In this document: piece after piece, positions 8,922-17,336 of the stretch | Layout: every line of letters begins with the position of its first letter | Numbering within the stretch: the first letter of the stretch is position 1 | Source of the DNA: Chitinophagaceae bacterium | GTDB lineage: Bacteria; Bacteroidota; Bacteroidia; Chitinophagales; Chitinophagaceae | Reading direction: 5' to 3' | Length of the DNA: 44,953 nt | Assembly (NCBI GenBank): GCA_014379965.1 | Contig: JACMKU010000078.1 | Coordinates: forward strand, 1 to 44,953 | The notes under the pieces: model-generated | Database searches by the model: none | What the model saw: only the letters and a program-made list of their open reading frames with translations | Told to the model about the DNA's origin: nothing | Program-made: the position numbers and the translations under genes

Positions 8922-9950
8922 ATGGGTAACGAAAAGGAAGTCACCATCTACGATATTGCCAGGAAGCTTAATGTTTCGCCGGCAACGGTAAGCCGCGGTT
9001 TACAGGACCATCCAGCCATCAGTAAGAAAACGAAGAAACGAATTTCTGACATGGTTGATGAGATGGGGTACCGTTCCAATCATTTCGCTCGTAGCCTACG
9101 GCAGCAACAAACGAATACAATAGGAGTTATCGTTCATGAGCTAAATAGTAGTTTCATTACTTCGGTATTAGCTGGAATAGAACAAGTAACAACAGAAGCA
9201 GGGTACGATCTTATTATTGCACACTCTTCTGAAAGCTGCGTTAAGGAGGCTGCCAACGCCCGCAATTTATTCAATAAACGCGTAGACGGGCTGATTGCCT
9301 CGCTTTCCGTGGATACAACCAATCTTGATCACTATAAAGTATTTACAGAAAGAGGTGTGCCCATTATCTTTTTTGACCGTGTAGAACAAGACAGCAATAG
9401 TACAGTAGTGGTTATAGATAATACTCGTTGTGGTTATGTTGCCACCGAGCATTTAATTAACCAGGGTTGTAAAAATATAGCCCACGTAACAGCGAGCCTG
9501 CAAAGGAATGTTTATTCCCAACGATTCAAAGGATATACTGATGCGTTGTATGACAATGGCATTAAATACACAGAGGATCTTCTTGTCATAGGAGACCTAA
9601 GTGAAAGTGCAGGAATCAACGCTGCGGAAAAAATATTAGCGATGACCCCTATGCCTGATGGCATTTTTATTACCAATGATTTTGTTGCGGCTGTGTGTAT
9701 GCGCACGCTTAAAGAAAAGGGCATCCGGATTCCTGAGGATATAGCAGTTGTCGGTTTCAATAACGACTCTATCGGAAAATTAATTGAGCCTACCCTTACG
9801 ACCATCAATTATCCGGGTATCGATATCGGTAAAATTGCTGGACGAAACCTGATTAATCATTTGAAAGGGGTAGGTGATTTAAACCATACAAATACAATAA
9901 TCGTTCGGTCTGACTTAATTATTAGGAACTCCTCCAGGAAAAAGCAATAA
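8922..9950 (+). CDS. LacI/GalR-family transcriptional regulator
   Basis: The 342-residue protein has an N-terminal LacI-type helix-turn-helix (T-I-Y-D-I-A-R-K-L-N-V-S-P-A-T-V-S-R-G-L, residues about 7-27) with the hinge helix segment H-F-A-R-S-L-R-Q-Q-Q-T-N-T-I-G-V-I-V. A periplasmic-binding-like sensor follows, with the usual D-G-(I/L)-I-x-S, F-F-D-R-V and G-(I/F)-I-T-N-D landmarks. It is divergent from the susC operon, with one operator in the shared promoter and another just after its own stop. It should sense an oligosaccharide or its breakdown product and control the locus and probably itself. LacI-type control is less common for such loci than hybrid two-component or ECF-sigma/anti-sigma control. 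The effector is unknown. Confidence 0.95.
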   Translation: MGNEKEVTIYDIARKLNVSPATVSRGLQDHPAISKKTKKRISDMVDEMGYRSNHFARSLRQQQTNTIGVIVHELNSSFITSVLAGIEQVTTEAGYDLIIAHSSESCVKEAANARNLFNKRVDGLIASLSVDTTNLDHYKVFTERGVPIIFFDRVEQDSNSTVVVIDNTRCGYVATEHLINQGCKNIAHVTASLQRNVYSQRFKGYTDALYDNGIKYTEDLLVIGDLSESAGINAAEKILAMTPMPDGIFITNDFVAAVCMRTLKEKGIRIPEDIAVVGFNNDSIGKLIEPTLTTINYPGIDIGKIAGRNLINHLKGVGDLNHTNTIIVRSDLIIRNSSRKKQ

Positions 9951-10013
9951 AACATTACCTGCGCGCCTCTTTATCTCTCATTTTGAAATCTTATTGTAAG
10001 TAATGAAAATGTA

Positions 10014-10029
10014 ATGCAACCGATTACAT
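10014..10029. promoter_or_regulatory. Second identical LacI-type operator, downstream of the regulator gene
   Basis: This is an exact copy of the 16-mer at 8853-8868, 64 bases after the regulator stop codon and 1161 bases from the first copy. It sits within AATGTAATGCAACCGATTAC. No gene start lies close downstream on either strand: the next plus gene starts at 11322 and the minus gene on this side ends at 10165. It may be an auxiliary operator for DNA looping or the remnant of a lost promoter. Confidence 0.6.
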
Positions 10030-10074
10030 TTTATGAGTCGTGGCATTTATTTTCAATATTCGAAGTAGGGGAAG

Positions 10075-10160
10075 CAGAGCGCGGGCGAGAAACAGAGCGG
10101 GAAACAGAGCGGGAAACAGAGCGAGAGCGAGGGGGCGCACTCCGCACCCGGCATCGCTTT
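10075..10160. repeat. GAGCGGGAGCGAG-family repeat with three 12-bp tandem units
   Basis: The 12-mer GAAACAGAGCGG is present three times in a row (10089-10100, 10101-10112, 10113-10124, the last with one change). GAGAGCGAGGG and a GCACTCCGCACCC segment follow; these match the reverse complement of 450-483. The repeat lies at the 3' end of the PAS-LuxR gene (stop at 10165). Confidence 0.8.
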
Positions 10161-10164
10161 CCCT

Positions 10165-10935
10165 TTAAACCCAACCCTCCCGAATCGCCCTCCCAATAAG
10201 TTCTCCCGTATTTCCCAGGTGTTTCTTATGCAGCATATTCTTCCTGTGCGTGTCTACCGTTTGCTTGCTTATCTTCAAAATAGCGCCAATCTCCTTACTC
10301 ATCCGTCCTTCTATCAAAAGCTTTAATACCTGTCTTTCCCTTGCAGTCAAATCTTCCTTTCTTTCGACATATACATTTTTAAAACTCACATCAATAAAAG
10401 AAGGTTCGCCTTCCATTCCAATAAAAGACAAAATCGGCCGGCCTTCCCGTTTAAGATGAGATATGTCTGTATGAACACCAAGTGTTTTCAAGAATCTCCC
10501 TTGCTCATTCTGCTCCAATAAAATTCCCTGGTAAAGCATCCGTACATAGTCCCCAGTTTTTTTAAGGTAGCGAACATCATATTGCACTTTATACTGCATC
10601 CTTTTATGGACGGGTAGACTCGAAAAAAAAATCGCTATCTCCTCTCCTATGCCTAAAAACCAGGAATGATCATCGGGGTGAATCTTACTTATCATGAATG
10701 AAATATCGAATTCGGAAGTTTGATATCCCAATACATTTTCCAATTCCTTACTTACCATTTCGAGGGATAACGTACGATGGTCAATGATGAAGTAATAAGA
10801 ATCTCCAATCTGGAACAAATTCAAAAGTTTGTTATAAACATCTAATTCAAAATTTGGTACAGCTGGAACGGCAGATTTGTTTCCATACCGTTGAAACGCT
10901 TTGTCGAATCTCTCCAGGAAAATCTCAGGGTTCAT
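10165..10935 (-). CDS. PAS-domain LuxR-type transcriptional regulator
   Basis: The 256-residue protein has a PAS-like sensor (about residues 45-170) with E-L-E-N-V-L-G-Y, the I-H-P-D-D-H motif typical of PAS_3 domains, and a closing L-G-V-H-T-D-I-S-H-L. A C-terminal LuxR/GerE helix-turn-helix follows (L-T-A-R-E-R-Q-V-L-K-L-L-I-E-G through I-S-K-Q-T-V-D-T-H-R-K-N-M, about 195-250). There is no receiver domain and no membrane segment, so it is a cytoplasmic one-component regulator. This PAS-LuxR layout is common in Chitinophagaceae. Its targets are not evident; it stands alone between the regulator and the haloperoxidase-like gene, and the 3' end abuts a repeat that can form hairpins. Confidence 0.9.
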   Translation of the reverse strand: MNPEIFLERFDKAFQRYGNKSAVPAVPNFELDVYNKLLNLFQIGDSYYFIIDHRTLSLEMVSKELENVLGYQTSEFDISFMISKIHPDDHSWFLGIGEEIAIFFSSLPVHKRMQYKVQYDVRYLKKTGDYVRMLYQGILLEQNEQGRFLKTLGVHTDISHLKREGRPILSFIGMEGEPSFIDVSFKNVYVERKEDLTARERQVLKLLIEGRMSKEIGAILKISKQTVDTHRKNMLHKKHLGNTGELIGRAIREGWV

Positions 10936-11321
10936 AAATAACCATGTTTAGTTTTAAAATCCAAATGAGCTCAAACCGCACGACTGAAGCAAGAAACTTA
11001 ACATTAAGAACTGTAAAGGGCAGGAGAATCCACGGGGCCTAGCTCTTATAAATAGACTACCTACAAATGGGTATTTTCTGAGATAGGAATCAAAGTTACA
11101 TTTATAAATATTTCTATGAAACAGTTTATAGTTGGCTGATTTACAGATAAATATTACCTTAATCATCCGGGCTGTCTCATTTCTGGTATTGTCTTTCATC
11201 GTCAATTAAGTTTCTGAATCTATCCTCTCCCCCAGAGAAGGTTATCCTATGAAATCGTTTAAGGATTCGCCTTAGAGAAACTGCCCGATCATCAATTTCT
11301 TTCATCTTTAAGATTACTACT
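10936..11321. other. Divergent intergenic region, nothing specific recognised
   Basis: This AT-rich stretch between the minus-strand LuxR gene and the plus-strand haloperoxidase-like gene must hold both promoters. No operator copy, RNA gene or coding frame with protein-like character was seen. Confidence 0.4.
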
Positions 11322-12683
11322 ATGACAAAGAATCTATTCAAACTTGCGACGGTATTCGCCGTTCTATCATTGTTCAACTTCGCCTGTCAAAAAGATAGAG
11401 AAGTACCTACCAGGGAGGAAGAATTGTCAACAACAACAAATAAGTCGTCAAGCGGCCACCTGCAACAGGCGAAAACTTTCGGTTCTGAAGTTGTGACGGT
11501 ATGGCTGAACATGCAACTCAGTATGCTAAGAATTCCTTTACCAATCGGTACCGGAAGCCAGGCCACAGAACGATGCCAGGCATATTGTGGTATCGCGGCT
11601 TACGAAGCAGTTGTAAATGGCATGCCTGCCTATCAGTCTTTATCCGGTCAGTTGAACGGTCTTCCAGCAATGCCTGCTACCCAACCAGGAAAGGCATATC
11701 ATTGGGCCGCAAGCGCCAATGCGGCTCTTGCCGAAATGAACAGGAAACTCTTTCCTACAACAGCCGAGAGTAATAAAATTAGAATCAACCAGGTAGAAGA
11801 TAGCCTTAAGGCAGTCTATGCCAATGACGTACCGGATGAGACATTACAGCGCTCCATTGTGTTTGGAAAAGAAGTGGCCACCCGGGTTGCTACTTGGGCC
11901 GCTTCGGATGGTTCAGCTATTATTAACCCTCCTTATGTAGCGCCGGTTGGTCCAGGTCTCTGGATACCAACTTCACCAACGCCAGCCGTTAACCCCTATG
12001 CCTATCAACGCAGGCGAATTGTTCCAGGTTCTGAAAATGGCACAGCGCTCGTTCCACTACCTCCCTATTCAACGAATCCCTCTTCTGATTTCTATGCGAT
12101 GGTGAAGGAAGTGTACGATGTATCGTTTACATTAACGACTGACCAGAAGGCAATGGCCGATTACTTCAAGGATGTACCAGGCTATGGTCCCGGGGGTGGA
12201 TTTATCTCTGTATTATCTCAGGCGTTGAGTCTCGCTGAACCCACTTTGGATAAAGCTGTTCTGGCTTACGCGAAAGTTGGGCTGAGCCAGCACGAAGCCA
12301 CGCTTACTTTGTTTGTCGACAAGTATATATTCAACACAATCCGTCCAGTCACTTATATCCGTGCCGTGATCGACCCTACATGGTTGACGTATATACCAAC
12401 ACCCAACCATCCCGAATTTCCTTCTGGCCATGCCACTACTAATGGGGCTGTTCTCACCATGATGAGTAATTCGTTTGGAGAAAATTTTTCCATGACTTTG
12501 CATACCTACGACTACCTCGGATATGCTCCACGAACATATAATACTTTTACAGCCATGGGGCTTGATATGGCCAATAGCCGGTTATACGGAGGGTTGCACT
12601 ATAGAGCTACTTGTGAGAGGAGCCTGGTCCAGGGACGGAAAGTGGCTGAGAATATATTGAGTACTATTGAGTTCAAGAAGTAA
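11322..12683 (+). CDS. PAP2 / vanadium-dependent haloperoxidase superfamily lipoprotein
   Basis: The 453-residue protein begins with a lipoprotein signal (L-F-N-F-A-C then Q-K-D). All three phosphatase/haloperoxidase motifs are seen: K-x6-R-P as K-Y-I-F-N-T-I-R-P from Lys334, P-S-G-H at 367-370, and S-R-x5-H as S-R-L-Y-G-G-L-H at 419-426. These residues bind phosphate or vanadate. The Asp usually found four residues after the last His is Thr here. Length and spacing fit the vanadium-dependent haloperoxidase-like group common in Bacteroidota rather than small PAP2 phosphatases. The signal places it in the envelope. Whether it is a haloperoxidase or an acid phosphatase cannot be settled from sequence. 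It converges on GH115 across a perfect hairpin. Confidence 0.9.
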   Translation: MTKNLFKLATVFAVLSLFNFACQKDREVPTREEELSTTTNKSSSGHLQQAKTFGSEVVTVWLNMQLSMLRIPLPIGTGSQATERCQAYCGIAAYEAVVNGMPAYQSLSGQLNGLPAMPATQPGKAYHWAASANAALAEMNRKLFPTTAESNKIRINQVEDSLKAVYANDVPDETLQRSIVFGKEVATRVATWAASDGSAIINPPYVAPVGPGLWIPTSPTPAVNPYAYQRRRIVPGSENGTALVPLPPYSTNPSSDFYAMVKEVYDVSFTLTTDQKAMADYFKDVPGYGPGGGFISVLSQALSLAEPTLDKAVLAYAKVGLSQHEATLTLFVDKYIFNTIRPVTYIRAVIDPTWLTYIPTPNHPEFPSGHATTNGAVLTMMSNSFGENFSMTLHTYDYLGYAPRTYNTFTAMGLDMANSRLYGGLHYRATCERSLVQGRKVAENILSTIEFKK

Positions 12684-12688
12684 TTTAA

Positions 12689-12746
12689 GAGCGAGAAACA
12701 GAGCGGGAGCGAGGTTAGACCCTCGCTCCCGCTCTGTTTCTCGCTC
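12689..12746. terminator. Perfect 26-bp inverted repeat, probable bidirectional terminator, GAGCGGGAGCGAG family
   Basis: Arms 12689-12714 and 12721-12746 are exact reverse complements over 26 bases, with a six-base loop TTAGAC. Each arm carries the AGAGCGGGAGCGAGG core seen near 469, 1114 and 10120. It lies between the converging haloperoxidase-like (stop 12683) and GH115 (stop 12767) genes, where a strong hairpin would end transcription from both sides. There is no clear T-tract directly after either arm. Confidence 0.8.
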
Positions 12747-12766
12747 TGTTTCTGTTCCGCTCTATA

Positions 12767-15736
12767 TTATTTTGCTTCTGTAATTACACTGTAAGCATTT
12801 TTCATTCCCCCCAAATCTATCCTCACCTCATCGAGTACCACACCCGGGTCAATCGCATAAATTTTCAGCGTGTGACTTCCCTTTTCGAGAAACGGCAGCT
12901 GCACCTTCCTCACCGCCCTATTGCTTAAAACATTTTGCTTCCATTCTTCACTCCTGCCAAAAGTTCTAAAATCAACGATGGTAACAGGTCCGTCATCGAC
13001 AGATACTCCATACCGCATACTTAATTTGTTGTTGAGTGGGTGGGTCGGCAACGTATAGACGCTAACGGCAGCCGAGGATCCCGTGAAAATGTAAAATTCG
13101 TACTCCAACCGGGCCTTGCTTTTCTTTATGGATAAAGTATCTCCTAACATTAACTCACCCGCGCTTCCAAAATTTATTGACTGCATCGCCTTTCCCGAGT
13201 AACCCAAACCCTCCGACATTTTCCATAGATACAATCCCACACCGAATTGGCGTGTATAGCTCCCTGCATGAAACGATACCAGGCCATTATTTTCGAGAGA
13301 GCGGTATTTATTCGGAGTAGTTGGACTTTGAAGTCTGCGTGCCCGGACAGCGACGACCCACTCCTCCCCGCCCGCCTTGAATACAATCTGTCCACGAAGT
13401 GAATCCACTTTTGGAGCCTTGTTCCAATCGACATCAACCCAAAGTCGTACCTGGTTCTTCCCGACCTCCGGAGTGAGAATCCCTTTCTCACTTGTAAGTC
13501 TTATCCATGCCTGCAACATTGTAGCAGACCAGTAGACAACTTGCTCTTTGCTTAGGAATAGATCGATAAAATAACGTTGTCTGTGAACATTATCAAACAT
13601 CGGCAGTATCATCTTGCCCGGTTCAAGCACCAGGGACGAATCCTCCTTCACAAACCCCTCCGGAGCGATACTCCACGACCTTGCCGTCGTGAAACTGAGA
13701 TCAGGAATTACGGGAGGCTGGAACACCGGCAAGTTTCTCGGTTTCATCGACATCATCTCCTTCCACTTGCCGCCGGCAAGTATTTGATTGAAATATTCTG
13801 TTTCCTTTACAATGTTATCGTTCGCGGCCCTTGACATCGTCGCATAATCTTTTGCACTCAGCCTGTTCTGCCTCGCATAAAACACTGCCTTATCCCGGTA
13901 GAGGAATTTCTTGTTCATCCAGGATGCTCCCACTACGGGGTAGTACACAAGTTGATAAAAAGCATCCTTTTTATTTGCAGGCATTCTATTTCTTATCTCC
14001 TTCACTTCTTTCTCCAGCGTCGAATATTTGTCGATTCGTTTCTGCGCCTCGTCACCAAAAAAGAAATGATTGTATGCTGTGTGATTAGTCTGTGTAGTAG
14101 GCTCAGTTTGACTCCATCCCATGAATTCAGGCTTTCTTTCAAACGCTAACTGATAATATCTCCAGAGGATACTTTCTATTTTCTTCGCATCAACCTTACC
14201 AAAAACGGTACTTACCCATTTTGCCAGGTGGTCCTTCGCATACCGACTTTCAAGAAATGGCTTTGCATCGAATGCCATATCCAGGAATTGCTCGATATTA
14301 TATTCGAGAGGTTTGATGTCACCCACATTCAACACCCACAACCGTTTTGTCCCGTTAGAGTATGCCTTCATCATTTCAGATTGGGTGAGTAAAGGATTGA
14401 CTGTACTCAGCCATAGGTAATCATGAGGGCGTCCCCAATAGGAGCCATGATAGTAAACACCTGAACCACCAGGACGACCACTCTCCTTCTCATTACTAAG
14501 GCGCTGTATATATCCATAATTATCGTCGGGCCACACCAATGTAATATCCTCGGGCAATTTCAGCCCGGCATCATAAATGTCGAGCACTTCTTTATAAGCT
14601 GTGAAGACTTGCGGTACGATCGTTACATTCTGAGCGACATACTTACTCAACAATCCCCGTTGATCTTCAATTATCCTTTCTAACAAGGGAACAGCCTCTT
14701 TGTCATCCTTCACCCCCTCCATCCGGCTATCATGAACGCCACGCATCCCCATAGTATAAATAGCATCACTTCCGTCGTTTTGTTTAACCCGCTCTTCCCA
14801 ATACTGGTAAACCTTCTGCTTGTTGGTGATGTAGTTAAAATGTCCCATCGTCTTTTCATCCCACTCTCCCACATTGTTTCGCAGCATGGGCTCGGCATGT
14901 GAAGAGCCAACCATGATTGCATAATCATTGGCGACCGTACGGTTTCCGGGATAATGGAAGAAGGCCTTTGTGCTTGGGTGCATCGCCGGCCAAATCAAAT
15001 TGGCTTTCAAACGCAATAGCAGCTCAAATATTTTTGCGTAAGTCTTAGGACCGATGTCACCTGTTTGAGGTTCAAATGTTTTTGCCGCCCAAGGTTGCAG
15101 CCCCCAATCCTCATCATTGAGAAAAATGCCTCGATATCTTACAGAAGGCGGTCCAATTATCTGCATGCCTTTGTTGACAAACAATTCCATTCTTCTATCC
15201 GGTACGACATCAGCCCACCAGTAAAATGGTTGAACGCCGATCAACTTCGACAATTCAAAGACACCGAATGCAGTACCTCGTGGATCACTTCCCACAATAA
15301 CCAGTGCCTGCCTGGTGCTGCTATAAGGATGATCGATTACGGAAATGCTAAACGTCTCCCATTGTCCTTTGATCCTCGAGACATCTATTCTGCCATTGCC
15401 GATCAACTGATCGATGTGTTTGCTTCTCCCGATTGTACCTATAATGATCGGATACGATTTGAGATCCGCAGAACTGTCGAGCTGTGGACCCAATCCGGAA
15501 ACCATTCTGACATCAGTGCTGAGTGCATGGGCTGCAATATGTATCACCCGATCCTCCGTTGCATCAAAATGGATGGTAGCAGGCTTTCCTCCTGTTACGA
15601 TGGGAAAAGCGCCTTCCTGTTTTCTTTGTGATACTGATATCTTGCTTGCTTTATCTTTCTGTGCGAACATTGGAATGTTGAATGCAAGGAGAAAGAGACA
15701 AGCGGTAAATGCGTATGATGAAATAAGCCTTGGCAT
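12767..15736 (-). CDS. Glycoside hydrolase family 115, xylan alpha-1,2-glucuronidase
   Basis: The 989-residue protein has an N-terminal signal peptide ending I-P-M-F-A-Q. The GH115 pattern is clear: an N-terminal alpha-glucuronidase-like domain (I-I-I-G-T-I-G, G-T-A-F-G-V-F-E-L-S-K-L-I-G-V-x-P-F-Y-W-W-A-D), the catalytic barrel with G-I-F-L-N-D-E-D-W-G-L-Q-P-W-A, L-I-W-P-A-M-H-P, G-S-S-H-A-E-P-M-L-R and L-V-W-P-D-D-N-Y-G-Y-I-Q-R-L, a helical domain, and a C-terminal beta-sandwich. Family members remove (4-O-methyl-)glucuronic acid from xylan, including internal residues. The leader puts it in the periplasm or at the surface. This is the only glycoside hydrolase in the window. Length is normal. 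Confidence 0.95.
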   Translation of the reverse strand: MPRLISSYAFTACLFLLAFNIPMFAQKDKASKISVSQRKQEGAFPIVTGGKPATIHFDATEDRVIHIAAHALSTDVRMVSGLGPQLDSSADLKSYPIIIGTIGRSKHIDQLIGNGRIDVSRIKGQWETFSISVIDHPYSSTRQALVIVGSDPRGTAFGVFELSKLIGVQPFYWWADVVPDRRMELFVNKGMQIIGPPSVRYRGIFLNDEDWGLQPWAAKTFEPQTGDIGPKTYAKIFELLLRLKANLIWPAMHPSTKAFFHYPGNRTVANDYAIMVGSSHAEPMLRNNVGEWDEKTMGHFNYITNKQKVYQYWEERVKQNDGSDAIYTMGMRGVHDSRMEGVKDDKEAVPLLERIIEDQRGLLSKYVAQNVTIVPQVFTAYKEVLDIYDAGLKLPEDITLVWPDDNYGYIQRLSNEKESGRPGGSGVYYHGSYWGRPHDYLWLSTVNPLLTQSEMMKAYSNGTKRLWVLNVGDIKPLEYNIEQFLDMAFDAKPFLESRYAKDHLAKWVSTVFGKVDAKKIESILWRYYQLAFERKPEFMGWSQTEPTTQTNHTAYNHFFFGDEAQKRIDKYSTLEKEVKEIRNRMPANKKDAFYQLVYYPVVGASWMNKKFLYRDKAVFYARQNRLSAKDYATMSRAANDNIVKETEYFNQILAGGKWKEMMSMKPRNLPVFQPPVIPDLSFTTARSWSIAPEGFVKEDSSLVLEPGKMILPMFDNVHRQRYFIDLFLSKEQVVYWSATMLQAWIRLTSEKGILTPEVGKNQVRLWVDVDWNKAPKVDSLRGQIVFKAGGEEWVVAVRARRLQSPTTPNKYRSLENNGLVSFHAGSYTRQFGVGLYLWKMSEGLGYSGKAMQSINFGSAGELMLGDTLSIKKSKARLEYEFYIFTGSSAAVSVYTLPTHPLNNKLSMRYGVSVDDGPVTIVDFRTFGRSEEWKQNVLSNRAVRKVQLPFLEKGSHTLKIYAIDPGVVLDEVRIDLGGMKNAYSVITEAK

Positions 15737-15952
15737 GCGTTTCTTGATTTATCGAGCCCCGTATCTATCGTGCCTATTGGCCAAGTTGGAGCTTTATTTA
15801 TTTCTTATTACCAGATGCAAGTAAAACTATACACTTCTGCTTACCAGCCGTCCTGCCCTGCACTGATCCAATGAGAGTACCCACCCTTAGTGTTCGGCAG
15901 GGAAATTCGCGTAAATTTATTGATGGCGCCAAGGCCACCAGAAGCAAAATCA

Positions 15953-16441
15953 ATGAGCATGAAAAACAGAATTTTACTCATAGCCCTGTCAACAATACAA
16001 ATATTCTTCCTGGGCTGTAACGGCAGAACGACAAATAAGACTTTTCAAAATCAAACTAATCCAAAAGACATGACAGTGACAGTCGATACACTAAAGCAAG
16101 TTCTCGATGCGTTCAATAGGCACGACCTCGACGAGATCATGAGTTATTTTGGCGAAGATTGCTCTTTCGATATGCCGCGAGGCCCGGAAGTATGGGGCAA
16201 GAGGTATGTCGGCAAGGACCAGGTGCGAGAGGGACTCGCCAGTCGCTTCAAAGGAATTCCCGACGTTCACTACAGTGATGACCGTCATTGGGTGGCCGGC
16301 GACAGAGGTGTTTCTGAGTGGACACTCACGGGAACAACTACAGCCGGCATTCGCGTCGAAGTACGGGGATGTGATCTCTGGGAATTTCGCAAGGGTAAAA
16401 TCATTCGCAAAGATGCATATTGGAAAATAGTCGAGAAATAG
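15953..16441 (+). CDS. SnoaL-like / NTF2-fold lipoprotein
   Basis: From the ATG at 15953 (or 15959) the product begins with a signal M-K-N-R-I-L-L-I-A-L-S-T-I-Q-I-F-F-L-G-C, whose Cys would be lipidated. An upstream GTG at 15890 would put about 21 unlikely residues before it. The rest is a SnoaL-like NTF2 fold of about 115 residues: V-L-D-A-F-N-R-H-D-L-D-E-I-M-S-Y-F, C-S-F-D-M-P-R-G, V-G-K-D-Q-V-R-E-G-L and W-E-F-R-K-G-K-I-I-R-K-D-A-Y-W-K. The fold serves many small-molecule isomerases, hydrolases and binding proteins, so the substrate is unknown. It is not clearly in an operon. Confidence 0.8.
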   Translation: MSMKNRILLIALSTIQIFFLGCNGRTTNKTFQNQTNPKDMTVTVDTLKQVLDAFNRHDLDEIMSYFGEDCSFDMPRGPEVWGKRYVGKDQVREGLASRFKGIPDVHYSDDRHWVAGDRGVSEWTLTGTTTAGIRVEVRGCDLWEFRKGKIIRKDAYWKIVEK

Positions 16442-16472
16442 TTCGACTCATGTCCCAATCAAAAACCTGCTT

Positions 16473-16616
16473 ATGAAATATTTTCTTATTATTTCGCTGC
16501 TATGTATGTCAATATCAGCAAGAACTCAAGTGCCCCGGGATTCAACAAGGTACTATCAACAATGCGCCTGCGGACAGAAACAATCAGTTCTATCTTCAGT
16601 TTTGTATAGGTTTTGA
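16473..16616 (+). CDS. Possible small secreted protein, 47 residues
   Basis: A short frame encodes M-K-Y-F-L-I-I-S-L-L-C-M-S-I-S-A-R-T-Q, which looks like a signal peptide, followed by about 28 residues with a C-A-C-G group. It lies 31 bases after the SnoaL-like gene on the same strand. It could be a genuine small exported protein or the 5' remnant of a longer gene. No family was recognised. Confidence 0.3.
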   Translation: MKYFLIISLLCMSISARTQVPRDSTRYYQQCACGQKQSVLSSVLYRF

Positions 16617-16697
16617 CAGGCCATAATTTTTCAACACCGCGATCTCGTGCATACGGAAACTATTACGTTACCTTAGAGTCGATAAAAATGCTATACC

Positions 16698-17321
16698 ATG
16701 AGTGAACAAATGGCCGATCGATGGAACGATCGATATAGTAGCGCGGAGTTTGCCTATGGCGAACAACCTAATAACTACTTAAAAGAACAGTTAGCAAAAT
16801 TAGATCCGGGCAAAATACTTTTCCCTGCAGAAGGCGAAGGTCGCAACGCAGTCTTTGCAGCCAGACTCGGCTGGACCGTTTCGGCATTCGATATTAGCAA
16901 AGAAGGAAAAAATAAGGCATCGCAGCTCGCAAAGGCCAACAATGTGACAATAGACTACCGGCTTGGCGAACTCGAAGCATTGAGTTTTGAGCATGAACAA
17001 TTCGACGCCATTGGACTCATCTATGCACACTTCCCCGCGGCGATCAAGTCATCCTATCACAAGACGCTTGACAAATACTTGCGGAAGAAGGGTACAGTGA
17101 TCTTCGAGGCATTTAGCAAGAAACACCTGGAATATTTAGCCAAAAACGACAAAGTCGGAGGTCCGAAGGAAATAGACGTGCTATTTTCAATTGAAGAGGT
17201 AAAATCCGACTTCTCAAATTATGAAGTCATAGAATTATCGGAAGAGGAAATAGAGTTGAAAGAAGGGCTCTATCATAATGGTAAAGGATCAGTGATACGA
17301 TTCGTTGGTCGAAAAAAATAG
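16698..17321 (+). CDS. Class I SAM-dependent methyltransferase
   Basis: The 207-residue protein has the Rossmann methyltransferase pattern: motif I as [19 protein letters not shown], an acidic end of strand 2 (V-S-A-F-D-I-S), motif II region R-L-G-E-L-E-A-L, and [11 protein letters not shown] as motif IV. The E-G-E-G-R-N form of motif I is typical of the TehB/thiopurine-type small-molecule methyltransferases. It is soluble, with no signal peptide. The substrate is unknown. It converges on the ASCH-like gene with only 15 bases between stops. Confidence 0.85.
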   Translation: MSEQMADRWNDRYSSAEFAYGEQPNNYLKEQLAKLDPGKILFPAEGEGRNAVFAARLGWTVSAFDISKEGKNKASQLAKANNVTIDYRLGELEALSFEHEQFDAIGLIYAHFPAAIKSSYHKTLDKYLRKKGTVIFEAFSKKHLEYLAKNDKVGGPKEIDVLFSIEEVKSDFSNYEVIELSEEEIELKEGLYHNGKGSVIRFVGRKK

Positions 17322-17336
17322 AGTTGGAGTGTCGAC

